A stretch of 64,000 nt of DNA from Streptomyces tanashiensis. Lineage in GTDB: Bacteria; Actinomycetota; Actinomycetes; Streptomycetales; Streptomycetaceae. The DNA is taken from NCBI RefSeq assembly GCF_014648895.1, contig NZ_BMRZ01000007.1:124001-188000 (forward strand), written 5' to 3'. This document shows positions 46,984 through 57,219 of the stretch, one piece after another (positions within the stretch are counted from its first letter, which is position 1; every line of letters starts with the position of its first letter). The notes under the pieces were generated by a model. The model was not told where the DNA came from. It was given only the letters and a program-made list of their open reading frames with translations, and made no database searches. The translations under genes and the position numbers were made by a program.

Positions 46984-47049
46984 TTCGTTTTACTTCGCCC
47001 TCAGCCTGCGGCGCCGTCCGGAAGTTGTCAAGAATGAATATTCGTTTTA
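46984..47049. promoter_or_regulatory. Divergent promoter with paired TTCGTTTTA boxes
   Basis: TTCGTTTTA occurs at 46984-46992 and 47041-47049, the second inside ATGAATATTCGT, a near-palindrome. On the minus strand TTGACA (47031-47026), 17 nt, CAGGCT (47008-47003) forms a promoter for the membrane protein. The boxes are likely TetR operators. Confidence 0.5.
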
Positions 47050-47053
47050 GGTT
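47048..47053 (+). promoter_or_regulatory. -10 box for leaderless tetR mRNA
   Basis: TAGGTT, 6 nt, ATG 47060; it overlaps the second TTCGTTTTA box, consistent with autorepression. Confidence 0.5.
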
Positions 47054-47059
47054 CGGCCC

Positions 47060-47689
47060 ATGGCACGCGTCTCCCAGGAACACCTCGATGCCCGCCGGCG
47101 CCAGATCCTCGACGGCGCCGCGCGCTGCTTCGCCCGCAACGGCTTCCACGCCACGTCCATGCAGGACGTGCTCGCCGAGGTGGGACTGTCCGCGGGTGCG
47201 GTCTACCGCTACTTCCGGGGCAAGGAGGAGCTGATCGGTGCCATCGCGACCGAGGCCTTCACCGCGATCCGGAGCGCCTTCGAGGAGGCCTCCCGCGCCA
47301 CTCCGCCGCCCACCCCCGACGTCCTCCTCGGCGCGGTGCTCCGCCTCTTCCTGGAGGAGCGGGTCGAGGGTGCCGACCGGCAGGCCTTCGCGCGCCTGAT
47401 CATCCAGGTGTGGACGGAGACCCTGCGCAACGAGGAGCTGGCCGGGACCCTCTCCGAGGGCTACGACGGGATGCGGGTCGCCTGGACGAGGCTCGTGACG
47501 GCCTACCGGGAGAACGGCCTCCTGCACGCCGACGTCCCCGCCGACCACGTGGCCCGCACCCTCATCGCCACCGCCCAGGGCTTCATCGCCCAGCAGGCCC
47601 TCTTCGGCGACGTGGCCGTCGAGGTCCTGGAGGACGGGCTGCGGGGGCTCATGTCCATGTCCGTGCCCCAGGACGACGAGCCGATCTGA
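47060..47689 (+). CDS. TetR-family transcriptional regulator
   Basis: A 209-residue TetR repressor. HTH: RRRQILDGAARCFARNGFHATSMQDVLAEVGLSAGAVYRYFRGKEELIGAI. The helical C-terminal ligand domain contains ARTLIATAQGFIAQQALFGDV. It is divergent from a YhgE-like membrane protein, its probable target. The ligand is likely a small hydrophobic compound, by analogy only. Confidence 0.92.
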   Translation: MARVSQEHLDARRRQILDGAARCFARNGFHATSMQDVLAEVGLSAGAVYRYFRGKEELIGAIATEAFTAIRSAFEEASRATPPPTPDVLLGAVLRLFLEERVEGADRQAFARLIIQVWTETLRNEELAGTLSEGYDGMRVAWTRLVTAYRENGLLHADVPADHVARTLIATAQGFIAQQALFGDVAVEVLEDGLRGLMSMSVPQDDEPI

Positions 47690-47714
47690 TGATCATGGGA
47701 ACGCAAAGCCGGAG

Positions 47715-47730
47715 TTAACGAGCCGGAAAA
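47715..47730 (+). promoter_or_regulatory. Possible GlnR half-site pair upstream of ureA
   Basis: TTAAC, 6 nt, GAAAA resembles one gTnAc-n6-GaAAc unit of the GlnR box. Urease operons are known GlnR targets in streptomycetes. Only one unit is visible, with two mismatches. Confidence 0.3.
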
Positions 47731-47779
47731 ACTTCCGCCCTAACGTGCAATGTCTGGCCGCGCACCGCATCTCCGCAGT

Positions 47780-47807
47780 TCAACAAGGTGTTGACGGTCG
47801 GTAGGGT
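47780..47807 (+). promoter_or_regulatory. Candidate urease operon promoter with inverted repeat
   Basis: TCAAC-AAGGT-GTTGA (47780-47794) overlies the expected -35 of a TAGGGT -10 box (47802-47807), about 50 bp before the ureA start. Confidence 0.4.
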
Positions 47808-47855
47808 CCGCAGCTGTCCGGGTGCCGTCCCGGTCGACGACTGTGAGGTGGAAGA

Positions 47856-48158
<303 letters not shown>

Positions 48159-48171
48159 CGGGCGGCCGCCG

Positions 48172-48528
48172 ATGATCCCCGGAGAGATCCTGTACGCGGA
48201 CGGCCCCGTCGCCCTCAACGAAGGACGCCCCGTCACCCGCCTCACCGTGCTCAACGCCGCCGACCGGCCGGTCCAGGTGGGCTCCCACTACCACTTCGCC
48301 GAGGTCAACCCCAGCCTGGACTTCGACCGCGCCGCCGCCCGCGGGCAGCGGCTGCACATCGCCGCCGGCACCGCCGTCCGCTTCGAGCCCGGCATCCCCG
48401 TCGAGGTCGAGCTCGTGCCGATCGCCGGCCGCCGGATCGTGCCCGGCCTGCGCGGCGAGACCGCGGGCCCGCTCGACACCACCACCGAGCAGGACCAGGA
48501 CCAGGACAAGGACGGCGACCGTGCCTGA
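48172..48528 (+). CDS. ureB: Urease subunit beta
   Basis: A 118-residue structural subunit: MIPGEILYADGPVALNEGRPVTRLTVLNAADRPVQVGSHYHFAEVNPSLDFDR..., FEPGIPVEVELVPIAGRR. A Gln/Asp-rich tail (EQDQDQDKDGDRA) is encoded by short GAC-CAG repeats and overlaps ureC by 8 nt. Confidence 0.97.
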   Translation: MIPGEILYADGPVALNEGRPVTRLTVLNAADRPVQVGSHYHFAEVNPSLDFDRAAARGQRLHIAAGTAVRFEPGIPVEVELVPIAGRRIVPGLRGETAGPLDTTTEQDQDQDKDGDRA

Positions 48529-50242
48529 CCTCCACCGCGCCGTCTACGCCGACCTGTTCGGCCCCACCACCGGCGACCGCGTCCGGCTCGCCGACACCGA
48601 CCTCCTCGTCGAGATCGAGGAGGACCGCTGCGGCGGCCCCGGCCGCGCCGGCGAGGAAGCCGTCTTCGGCGGCGGCAAGGTCGTCCGCGAGTCCATGGGC
48701 CAGGCCCGCACCACCCGCGCCGAGGGCGCCCCCGACACCGTCATCACCGGCGCCGTGGTCATCGACCACTGGGGCGTCGTCAAGGCGGACATCGGCATCC
48801 GCGACGGCCGGATCACCGCCCTCGGCAAGGCCGGCAACCCCGACACCATGGACGGCGTCCACCCCGACCTCGTCATCGGCCCCGAGACCGAGATCATCGT
48901 CGGCAACGGCCGCATCGTCACCGCCGGCGCCGTCGACACCCACGTCCACTTCATCTCGCCGACCGTCGTCGAGCAGGCCCTCGCCACCGGCGTCACCACC
49001 CTCGTCGGCGGCGGCACCGGACCGGCCGAGGGAACCAAGGCGACCACGATCACGCCCGGCCCCTGGCACATGGCCCGGATGTTCGAGGCCCTGGACACCT
49101 TCCCCGTCAACATCGGCCTGCTCGGCAAGGGCAACACGATGTCCCGGGAGGCGATGCACTCCCAGCTGCGCGGCGGCGCGCTCGGCTTCAAGATCCACGA
49201 GGACTGGGGTGCCACCCCCGCCGTCATCGACGCCTGTCTCGGTGTGTGCGAGGAGACCGGCGCCCAGCTCGCCATCCACACCGACACCCTGAACGAGGCG
49301 GGCTTCGTCGGCGACACCCTCGCCGCCATCGCCGGACGCACGATCCACGCGTACCACACGGAAGGCGCCGGAGGCGGGCACGCCCCCGACATCATCACGG
49401 TCGTCTCCGAGCCGTACGTCCTGCCCAGCTCGACCAACCCGACCCGGCCGCACACCGTCAACACCATCGAGGAACACCTCGACATGCTGATGGTCTGCCA
49501 CCACCTCAACCCGGCCGTCCCCGAGGACCTCGCCTTCGCGGAATCCCGCATCCGGCCCTCCACCATCGCCGCCGAGGACGTCCTCCACGACCTGGGCGCG
49601 ATCTCGATCATCTCCTCCGACTCCCAGGCCATGGGCCGGATCGGCGAGGTGATCATGCGCACCTGGCAGACCGCCCACGTGATGAAGAAGCGCCGAGGCG
49701 CCCTGCCCGGCGACGGCCGCGCCGACAACCACCGGGCCCGTCGCTATGTCGCCAAGTACACGATCAACCCGGCCGTCGCCCAGGGCATGGACCACCTCAT
49801 CGGCTCGGTCGAGCCCGGCAAGCTCGCCGACCTGGTCCTCTGGGAGCCCGCCTTCTTCGGGGTGAAGCCCCTCGTCGTCGTGAAGGGCGGCCAGATCGCC
49901 TACGCCCAGATGGGCGATGCCAACGCCTCCATCCCGACGCCCCAGCCGGTCCTTCCGCGCCCGATGTTCGGCGCGCTCGGCCGCGCCGCCGCGGCCGGTT
50001 CGGTCAACTTCACCGCCCAGGCGGCGATCGAGGACGACCTGCCCCGCAGGCTCGGACTGCACAAGGAGTTCGTCGCCATCGGCTCCACCCGGGGGGTGAC
50101 CAAGGCCGACATGCGCGAGAACGACGCCATGCCCCGGGTCGAGGTCGACGCCGACACCTTCTCGGTGAGCATCGACGGCGAGACCGTCGAACCGGCACCC
50201 GCCGTCGAACTGCCCATGGCCCAGCGTTACTTCCTCTTCTGA
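48521..50242 (+). CDS. ureC: Urease subunit alpha (catalytic)
   Basis: A 573-residue amidohydrolase with the dinuclear nickel site. Metal ligands are in DTHVHF and in the carbamylated-lysine loop GFKIHEDWG (Lys224); later ligands lie in AIHTDTLNE and AYHTEGAGGGHAPD. The flap MVCHHLNP carries the mobile Cys326. All catalytic residues are intact. GTG start; the stop overlaps the ureF start (TGATG). Confidence 0.98.
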   Translation: MPDLHRAVYADLFGPTTGDRVRLADTDLLVEIEEDRCGGPGRAGEEAVFGGGKVVRESMGQARTTRAEGAPDTVITGAVVIDHWGVVKADIGIRDGRITALGKAGNPDTMDGVHPDLVIGPETEIIVGNGRIVTAGAVDTHVHFISPTVVEQALATGVTTLVGGGTGPAEGTKATTITPGPWHMARMFEALDTFPVNIGLLGKGNTMSREAMHSQLRGGALGFKIHEDWGATPAVIDACLGVCEETGAQLAIHTDTLNEAGFVGDTLAAIAGRTIHAYHTEGAGGGHAPDIITVVSEPYVLPSSTNPTRPHTVNTIEEHLDMLMVCHHLNPAVPEDLAFAESRIRPSTIAAEDVLHDLGAISIISSDSQAMGRIGEVIMRTWQTAHVMKKRRGALPGDGRADNHRARRYVAKYTINPAVAQGMDHLIGSVEPGKLADLVLWEPAFFGVKPLVVVKGGQIAYAQMGDANASIPTPQPVLPRPMFGALGRAAAAGSVNFTAQAAIEDDLPRRLGLHKEFVAIGSTRGVTKADMRENDAMPRVEVDADTFSVSIDGETVEPAPAVELPMAQRYFLF

Positions 50243-50904
50243 TGTCACGCTCCGCCCTGCTCGTGCTCGCCGACGGACGCTTCCCCGCCGGCGGCCACGC
50301 CCACTCCGGTGGCGCCGAGGCCGCCGTCCGGGCCGGCCGCATCCAGGACGCCGCCGGCCTGGAGTCCTTCTGCCGGGGCCGCCTGCACACCACGGGCCTC
50401 ACCTCGGCGGCGCTCGCCGCCGGAGCCGCGCACGGGCTCGACCCGTACGAGCTCGACGCGGCGGCCGACGCCCGCACCCCCTCACCGGCCCTGCGCGCCG
50501 CCGCCCGCCGACTCGGCCGCCAGCTGATGCGGGCCGCCCGCGCCACCTGGCCGAGCCCCGAACTCGACGCGCTCGCGGCCGCGTTCCCGCGCGGCGCCCA
50601 CCAGCCCGTCGTCCTCGGCACCGCCGCCCGGACCGCCGGACTCGGCCCCGAGGACGCGGCGCACTGCGTCGCGTACGAGACGGTCGGCGGCCCGGCGACC
50701 GCGGCCGTCCGCCTCCTCAGCCTCGACCCCTACCAGGCCACCGCCGTCCTCGCCCGCCTCGCGCCCGAGATGGACCAGGTGGCCGAACGCGCCGCCGCGG
50801 CCGCCCGGCAGGGCGTCGACGCCCTGCCCGCCGCCTCCGCGCCGCTGCTCGACCTCACCGCCGAACAGCACGCGGCCTGGCCCGTCCGCCTCTTCGCCTC
50901 CTGA
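50242..50904 (+). CDS. ureF: Urease accessory protein UreF
   Basis: A 220-residue all-helical urease chaperone that acts with UreD and gates UreG. It has LLVLADGRFPAGGHAHSGGAEAAV at the N-terminus and the conserved AHCVAYETVGGPATAAVRLLSLDP. Slightly shorter than Gram-negative UreF, as usual in actinomycetes. Coupled to ureC by a 1-nt overlap. Confidence 0.93.
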   Translation: MSRSALLVLADGRFPAGGHAHSGGAEAAVRAGRIQDAAGLESFCRGRLHTTGLTSAALAAGAAHGLDPYELDAAADARTPSPALRAAARRLGRQLMRAARATWPSPELDALAAAFPRGAHQPVVLGTAARTAGLGPEDAAHCVAYETVGGPATAAVRLLSLDPYQATAVLARLAPEMDQVAERAAAAARQGVDALPAASAPLLDLTAEQHAAWPVRLFAS

Positions 50905-50922
50905 GACCCCTGGAGCCCACCC

Positions 50923-51587
<665 letters not shown>

Positions 51588-51600
<13 letters not shown>

Positions 51601-52340
51601 GCCTGCGCGCCACCGCCCGGATCGTCGCCGACGCCGACGGGGGACTGCCGCTCCTGGTGAGCGACGGGCCCCTCGCCCTGCGCCGCACCCGGGCCGCCGG
51701 ACCGTACACCCGGGTCACCGTCGTCGGGGCGATGAGCGCCCCGCTCGGCGGCGACCGGCTCGCGATCGAGACCGAGGTACGGGACGGGGCGCGGCTCCTG
51801 GTCGACTCGGCCGCCGCCACCCTGGCCCTGCCCGGCCGGAGCACCGACCCCGCCGCTTACGACGTCCGGATCTCCGTCGGCGACGAGGGGGAGCTCCGCT
51901 GGCTGCCCGAGCAGCTCGTCTCCGCCGCCGGGTCGCACCTGCGGATGCGCACCACCGTCGACCTCGCGCCCACGGCACGGCTCGTCCTCCGGGAGGAGCA
52001 GGTCCTCGGTCGGCACGGCGAGCCGCCCGGCACCCTCGTCACGCGCCTCACCGTCCGCCGGGCCGGCCGCGCCCTGCTCGACCAGGAGCTGGCCTTCGGC
52101 CCCGGCGCGTCCGGCGGCTGGGACGGCGGTGCGGTGCTGGGCGGCCACCGGGCCACCGGTCAACTCCTGGTGGTCGACCCGGCGTTCGCCGAGAAGCCGG
52201 TGGAGTCACGGCTCTATGGGGAGAACGCCGTGGTCAGCCCGCTCGCCGGGCCCGCCGCCCTCGCCACCGCCGTCGCCCCGGACGCGCTCGCGCTGCGCCG
52301 TCTCCTCGACGAAGTACTTGTCGCACTCGTCCCGTTCTGA
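51588..52340 (+). CDS. ureD: Urease accessory protein UreD
   Basis: A 250-residue beta-rich chaperone of urease activation. It shows SLRATARIVADADGG, VVGAMSAPLGGDRLAIETEV and EGELRWLPEQLVSAAGSHLRM. Last gene of the operon. Divergent in sequence, as actinomycete UreD proteins are. No nickel-transporter gene follows. Confidence 0.9.
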
Positions 52341-52482
52341 CGGTATCCGCACGTTCACCGCTCAGCGGTACACCTGTCACCGGTTATTGGTTCGGCAAAG
52401 AAACACGTGTACGCCCTTTCATCATGAGCCCCAGGGACGAAAGGATCCCCCGGACACACAGACTCCTTCTGGGGGAGGACCA

Positions 52483-54060
52483 TTGAGACGCACAGCAGTG
52501 CTCGGCTCGGCCGGCACTCTGATAGCGGGCACGCTCATGGCGACCGCGCTCGCGGCGCCTACGGCCGGTGCCGCCACCGGCCACGACCGGGACGACGAGG
52601 CGCGCGGCGCGGCCATCGCCGCCGCCCAGGCCGCCAAGACCGGCATCGACTGGCAGGACTGCCCGGCCGACTGGGGCTTCGCGAAGCCCATCCAGTGCGG
52701 CTGGGTCACCGTCCCGGTCGACTACGCCAAGCCCAACGGCAAGAAGATCAAGATCGCGGTGGACCGCGCCAAGTCCACCGGCACCGCCGGCGAGCGCCAG
52801 GGCGCCCTGCTCTACAACCCCGGCGGCCCCGGCGGCTCCGGCCTGCGCTTCCCGCGCCGGGTCACCACCAACAGCCCGCTCTGGGTGAACACCGCGAAGG
52901 CGTACGACTTCGTGGGCTTCGACCCGCGCGGTGTCGGCCACTCGGCGCCCATCTCCTGCGTCGACCCGACCGAGTTCGTCAAGGGCCCCAAGGCGGACCC
53001 GGTCCCGGACAGCGAGGCGGACAAGCTCGCCCAGCGCAAGCTGGCCGCCGAGTACGCCAAGGGCTGCGCCGAGAAGAGCGGCGACATGCTGCCGTTCATG
53101 ACGACGCGCAACACCGCCCGTGACCTCGACGTCATCCGGGCCGCGCTCGGCGAGAAGAAGCTCAACTTCATCGGCGTCTCCTACGGCACCTACCTGGGCG
53201 CCGTCTACGGCACGCTGTACCCGAGCCACGTGCGTCGCATGATCGTCGACAGCGTGGTCAACCCGGCGAAGAGCAACATCTGGTACCAGGCCAACCTGGA
53301 GCAGGACATCGCCTTCGAGGGTCGCCTCAAGGACTGGATGAACTGGGTCGCCCAGAACGACGCCACCTACCACCTGGGCGACACCCTGGCGGAGGTCCAG
53401 CAGCAGTGGGTGACCCTGCGCGCCGCCGCCAAGAAGGAGCCCCTGGGCGGCAAGGTCGGACCGGCCGAGCTCATCGGCTTCTTCCAGAGCGCCCCGTACT
53501 ACGACTCCTCGTGGGCCCCGGTCGCGGAGGCCTGGAGCGCGTACGCCGCGGGTGACCCGCAGCCGCTCATCGACGGTGCCGCCGCGGACCTCACCGACAC
53601 CGCCGGCAACGCCGCCTCGGAGAACGGCAACGCCGTCTACACCGCGGTCGAGTGCGCCGACGCCCCGTGGCCGACGAGCTGGAAGAAGTGGGACCGGGAC
53701 AACTCCCGCCTCCACCGGCAGTACCCGTTCATGACCTGGGCGAACGCCTGGATGAACCTGCCGTGCGCCACCTGGTCCGCGCCCAGGCAGAAGCCGACCG
53801 AGGTCAAGACCGGCAAGGGCCTGCCGCCGGTGCTCATCGTCCAGTCCGAGCGTGACGCGGCCACGCCGTACGCCGGCGCGGTCGAGCTGCACAAGCGCTT
53901 CAAGGGCTCGCGTCTCATCACCGAGCAGAACGCGGGTTCGCACGGCGTCACCGGTCTGGTGAACCCGTGCATCAACCCGAAGGTCGAGACGTACCTGCTG
54001 ACCGGCAAGGTCGACGCGACGGACCAGACGTGCGCCCCGCACGCCACTCCGACGCCGTAA
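52483..54060 (+). CDS. tap: Secreted tripeptidyl aminopeptidase (Tap-like alpha/beta hydrolase)
   Basis: A 525-residue secreted S33-family peptidase that removes N-terminal tripeptides. The start is an unusual TTG (52483) with GGGGGAGG 4 nt upstream; no ATG or GTG gives the signal peptide. Signal: RRTAVLGSAGTLIAGTLMATALAAPTAGA. Oxyanion region LLYNPGGPGGSGL, nucleophile elbow GVSYGT (Ser233), catalytic Asp region SERDAATP, His in NAGSHGV. The C-terminal TAP-like domain is present. Upstream 52341-52482 is a GC-poor promoter region, ending in the ribosome site. Confidence 0.94.
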   Translation: MRRTAVLGSAGTLIAGTLMATALAAPTAGAATGHDRDDEARGAAIAAAQAAKTGIDWQDCPADWGFAKPIQCGWVTVPVDYAKPNGKKIKIAVDRAKSTGTAGERQGALLYNPGGPGGSGLRFPRRVTTNSPLWVNTAKAYDFVGFDPRGVGHSAPISCVDPTEFVKGPKADPVPDSEADKLAQRKLAAEYAKGCAEKSGDMLPFMTTRNTARDLDVIRAALGEKKLNFIGVSYGTYLGAVYGTLYPSHVRRMIVDSVVNPAKSNIWYQANLEQDIAFEGRLKDWMNWVAQNDATYHLGDTLAEVQQQWVTLRAAAKKEPLGGKVGPAELIGFFQSAPYYDSSWAPVAEAWSAYAAGDPQPLIDGAAADLTDTAGNAASENGNAVYTAVECADAPWPTSWKKWDRDNSRLHRQYPFMTWANAWMNLPCATWSAPRQKPTEVKTGKGLPPVLIVQSERDAATPYAGAVELHKRFKGSRLITEQNAGSHGVTGLVNPCINPKVETYLLTGKVDATDQTCAPHATPTP

Positions 54061-54080
54061 CACCGCCCGAAGCCGGGTGA

Positions 54081-54115
54081 GGGAGGGGCGGGCCGTCCGG
54101 CGGCCCGCCCCTCCC
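54081..54115. terminator. Bidirectional terminator after tap
   Basis: Perfect 15-bp stem GGGAGGGGCGGGCCG / CGGCCCGCCCCTCCC with loop TCCGG, between convergent tap and epimerase genes. Confidence 0.85.
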
Positions 54116-54120
54116 GCCTG

Positions 54121-55155
54121 TCAGCGCGAGGCGAGCCAGGCGTCCTCGGCCGCGTAGTCGAACCAGTCCTGCCCGTACTTGGCGAGGTTCGGGAAGGCCT
54201 CCAGCCACTCCCGGCCCGCGAGCCGCTCCGCCAGCCACTCCACCGTCGCCGGCAGCGACTCCGCGTACCCCACCACCGGCCGGTAGCCCAACTCGCGCTC
54301 GGCCGCCGTCATGTCGTACACGATCGGCGCGTCCAGGCCCCAGGGCGTCTCACCCACGATGCCCACCGGCGGCGGCCCGTCCACGAGCACCGTCTCGCTC
54401 TCCACGCCCACGACCGCGTCCACCGCCGAGGCGATCTCCGCGACCGTCGGTGCCTCCCCGTCCGCCGCGTTCAGCACGCGTGTGCCCGGACGCGCCGCCG
54501 CGAGCCGGATCAGCTCGGCCAGGTTGTCCACGTGCGCCGGATGGAAGCGCGACACTCCGCCGTAGGCGAGGACCCGCACCGGGCGCCGGTCGAGCGACCG
54601 CTTCACGAAGAACAGTTCGCGCGGCGACCGGCAGTGCGGTCCGTGGATCGCGCCCGCCCGCAGCAGCGTCGTCGGCAGCAGCTCCCCGGCCTCCGTCAGC
54701 GCCCGCTCCAGGGCGATCTTCCGGGTGCCGTACGTGCCCTCGCCCGGGGCCACCGTCGCCAGGGACTCCGGGATCGGCACCGGGTAGCGCGGGAAGCCGT
54801 CCGGCTGGTCCTGGGTGTCGAAGCTGCGCCCCTTCTCGTCCTGGTAGACCGCCCCGCTGGAGATCACCACCGCCGAGCCGATCCGGTCGGCGAGACCGGT
54901 CAACTGGGCGGCGTGCCCGGCGTCGTACGCCACCATGTCCACCAGCACGTCGGTGCCCTCGCCGAGCGCCGCCGCCAGCGCGCCCTCCTCGTTCCGGTCG
55001 AGCCGGACCGACCGGACCCCCTCCGGCCACCCGTCGTCCCTGGCGCCGCCCCGTGAGGCGGCCGTCACCTCCCAGCCGTCCGCGACGAGCGCCCTCACGG
55101 CCGCCCGCCCCACCTGTCCCGTCGCACCCAGCACGAACGCGTTTCCCTTGGTCAT
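54121..55155 (-). CDS. NAD-dependent epimerase/dehydratase (extended SDR)
   Basis: A 344-residue extended short-chain dehydrogenase. The nucleotide motif is FVLGATGQVGRAAVRALVADG, then DVLVDMVAYDAG, VVISSGAVYQDEKGR and the YxxxK pair as YGTRKIALERAL. The C-terminus has sugar-epimerase-like blocks (DMTAAERELGYRPVVGYAES). Probably acts on a nucleotide sugar or a polyketide-like substrate. The start is supported by a TAGCGT box 7 nt upstream. Confidence 0.88.
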   Translation of the reverse strand: MTKGNAFVLGATGQVGRAAVRALVADGWEVTAASRGGARDDGWPEGVRSVRLDRNEEGALAAALGEGTDVLVDMVAYDAGHAAQLTGLADRIGSAVVISSGAVYQDEKGRSFDTQDQPDGFPRYPVPIPESLATVAPGEGTYGTRKIALERALTEAGELLPTTLLRAGAIHGPHCRSPRELFFVKRSLDRRPVRVLAYGGVSRFHPAHVDNLAELIRLAAARPGTRVLNAADGEAPTVAEIASAVDAVVGVESETVLVDGPPPVGIVGETPWGLDAPIVYDMTAAERELGYRPVVGYAESLPATVEWLAERLAGREWLEAFPNLAKYGQDWFDYAAEDAWLASR

Positions 55156-55162
55156 GACGGGG

Positions 55163-55168
55163 ACGCTA
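55163..55168 (-). promoter_or_regulatory. -10 box for leaderless epimerase mRNA
   Basis: Minus-strand TAGCGT, 7 nt, ATG 55155; no ribosome site. Confidence 0.5.
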
Positions 55169-55219
55169 CGGGTGCGCCGGACGGCGGCCCAGAGGATTCC
55201 GCCGTGCGCGGATCCGCCC

Positions 55220-55966
55220 TCAGCGTTCCCCGCGCGGGAACTCGTCGGAGGGGGCGTCACCACCGGACTCCGCGGCCTTGACCACCGCCGCGTACGCGTC
55301 CACGTACTCCTGGCCCGACAGGCGCAGGATCTCGTACATGATCTCGTCCGTCACCGCGCGGACCACGGCCTTCTCCCCGGCCGATCCGGCGAACCGGGAG
55401 AAGTCCAGCGGCTCCCCGAACCGGATGGTGACCCGGCGGATCCTCGGCACGACCTTCCCGGGCGGCTGGATCTCGAAGGTCCCCACCATCGCGCACGGCA
55501 CCACCGGCACCCCGGCGGTCAGCGCCATCACGGCCACCCCCACCTTGCCCTTGTACAGCCGTCCGTCGTGCGAGCGCGTCCCCTCGGGATAGATCCCGAG
55601 CAGCTCGCCGCGGCTCAGGACGCCGAGACCCTCGCGGATCGCCGCCTTCCCGGCCTCCTTCCCGGACCGGTCCACCGGGATCTGCCCGGCGGCACGGAAG
55701 AAGGCGGCCGTGAGCCGGCCCTTGAGCCCCGGCCCCGTGAAGTACTCCTGCTTCGCGAGGAAGGTGATCCGCCGGTCGAGGACGACCGGCATCAGGAAGT
55801 GGTCGGAGAAGGAGAGGTGATTGCCCGCGACGATCGCGGCGCCCTCCTCCGGGATGTGCTCCAGTCCCTCGATCCGCGGCCGGAACAGCAGCCTGAGGAG
55901 CGGTCCGAGCAGGACGTGCTTCATCAGCTGGTAGAACACGCGCGACCCCCGTTCGACGTCCGTCAC
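55220..55966 (-). CDS. 1-acyl-glycerol-3-phosphate acyltransferase (PlsC family)
   Basis: A 248-residue acyltransferase of phospholipid synthesis. The catalytic NHLSFSDHF (HX4D), the substrate motif GIYPEGTRSHDG and VPVVPCAMVGTFEI are in order. N-terminal hydrophobic segments (LMKHVLLGPLLRLLFRP) tether it to the membrane. GTG 55966 is the likely start. It lies upstream of the epimerase on the same strand, 64 bp apart. Confidence 0.9.
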   Translation of the reverse strand: MTDVERGSRVFYQLMKHVLLGPLLRLLFRPRIEGLEHIPEEGAAIVAGNHLSFSDHFLMPVVLDRRITFLAKQEYFTGPGLKGRLTAAFFRAAGQIPVDRSGKEAGKAAIREGLGVLSRGELLGIYPEGTRSHDGRLYKGKVGVAVMALTAGVPVVPCAMVGTFEIQPPGKVVPRIRRVTIRFGEPLDFSRFAGSAGEKAVVRAVTDEIMYEILRLSGQEYVDAYAAVVKAAESGGDAPSDEFPRGER

Positions 55967-56017
55967 GCCCGTTGTATCCCCCCACGGGCCCGTGGTCCAC
56001 TGGTGGGGGAGCGTCAC

Positions 56018-57040
56018 ATGACAGGCGAGCGCGGGGTCAGGCGCCCCGGCCGCGTCCTCACCGCGCTGCTGTGCGCGCTGACGGCGGCCGGGCTGTACGG
56101 CTGCTCCGGCCCGGGCCCGTCGGAGCCGAGCCCCACGCCGACGACCGCGCCCGCCACCCCGCCGCCCACCCGGCCCGCCACGCCCACCGGCGTCTCGCCC
56201 TTCACGGGACTCCCCGCGCGGCCCGCCCCCGTCCTGGCGGTGAAGATCGACAACGTGCCGGCCGCCCGCCCCCACACCGGCCTCGGCGCGGCCGACCTCG
56301 TCTACGTCGAACAGGTCGAGGGCGGGGTGACCCGGCTCCTGGCCGTCTACTCCTCCCGCCTCCCCGACCTCACCGGACCCGTCCGCAGCGCCCGCGAGTC
56401 CGACATCGCCCTGCTCGGCGACTTCGGCCGCCCGGTCCTCGCCTACTCCGGCGCCCAGTCCGCGCTGAACCCGCTCCTCCGGGCCGCGTCCCTGGACCTC
56501 GTCACGGAGAGCGGCGCACCCCAGGCCTTCCGGCGCTCACCGGACCGGCCCGCCCCGCACAACCTCTACCTGCGTCCCGGCGCCGCCCTCGCCGCCGCCC
56601 CCGGGGCCGACGACGCCCGGGACATCGGCTTCCGCTTCGGGCCCGCCCCGCCCGGCGGCACCCCCGTCGAGAGCTCGACCGTGCGGTACCCGGCGGCCCG
56701 CTACACCTTCACCTGGTCCGCCGCCGACCGCGCCTGGCGGGTGGCCATGGACGGCCGCGAGGCCCGCGCCACCGACACGGGCCCGCTCACCCCGTCGACG
56801 GTCGTCGTCCAGCGCGTGACGGTCCGCCCCTCCCGGTTCCACGACCGGTTGGGCTCGGTCTCCCCGTACAGCGAGACCGTCGGCAGCGGCACCGCGCTCG
56901 TCCTGCGCGACGGACGCGCCCACGAGGCCCGCTGGTCCCGCCCCACGGCCACGTCCGGCACCACCTTCACCACCCCGGCCGGAGCGCCCCTGCCCTTCGC
57001 CCCGGGCCAGGTCTGGATCGTCCTGGCCCCGAACGCCTAG
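56018..57040 (+). CDS. DUF3048 domain lipoprotein
   Basis: A 340-residue exported protein. A lipobox LYGC (Cys29) follows a hydrophobic signal segment, then a Pro/Thr-rich spacer (residues 30-58) of cell-wall-spanning type. The DUF3048 N-terminal domain (SPFTGLPARPAPVLAVKIDNVPAARPHTGLGAADLVYVEQVEGGVTRLLAVY) and C-terminal domain (ending GQVWIVLAPN) are intact. YerB-type proteins of this family have a link to wall or sporulation functions. GGGGAG precedes the ATG. Its upstream DNA is shared with the divergent plsC-like gene. Confidence 0.9.
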   Translation: MTGERGVRRPGRVLTALLCALTAAGLYGCSGPGPSEPSPTPTTAPATPPPTRPATPTGVSPFTGLPARPAPVLAVKIDNVPAARPHTGLGAADLVYVEQVEGGVTRLLAVYSSRLPDLTGPVRSARESDIALLGDFGRPVLAYSGAQSALNPLLRAASLDLVTESGAPQAFRRSPDRPAPHNLYLRPGAALAAAPGADDARDIGFRFGPAPPGGTPVESSTVRYPAARYTFTWSAADRAWRVAMDGREARATDTGPLTPSTVVVQRVTVRPSRFHDRLGSVSPYSETVGSGTALVLRDGRAHEARWSRPTATSGTTFTTPAGAPLPFAPGQVWIVLAPNA

Positions 57041-57046
57041 GGCCTG

Positions 57047-57219
57047 TCAGCGGCGCTCGCCCAGGTCCAGGAGGTCGGCCGGGCCCGCGGCGGCGAAGGC
57101 CGCCACCAGCTCGTCGGCCCCCTCCGTGAAGTGGGCCCAGCCGTCGTAGTGGACGGGGACGACCCGGCGGGCGCCGAGGATCCCGGCGGCCTCGGCGGCC
57201 CGGGCGCTGTCCACGCCCT
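57047..57219 (-). pseudogene. C-terminal remnant of an MBL-fold metallo-hydrolase
   Basis: The last 56 or so residues of a metallo-beta-lactamase-fold hydrolase remain in frame up to the TGA at 57047: AAGILGARRVVPVHYDGWAHF then TEGADELVAAFAAAG. The VPVHYDGW motif holds the last metal-site His of UlaG-like proteins. Homology stops abruptly at about 57215-57220, where sequence of a different gene on the other strand begins. No start region exists, so it is a gene fragment. Confidence 0.75.

Noticed and set aside
48305..50248. 647-residue minus-strand frame opposite ureC
   Set aside because: Antisense shadow of a clearly functional ureC; composition is low-complexity Gly/Asp/Val.
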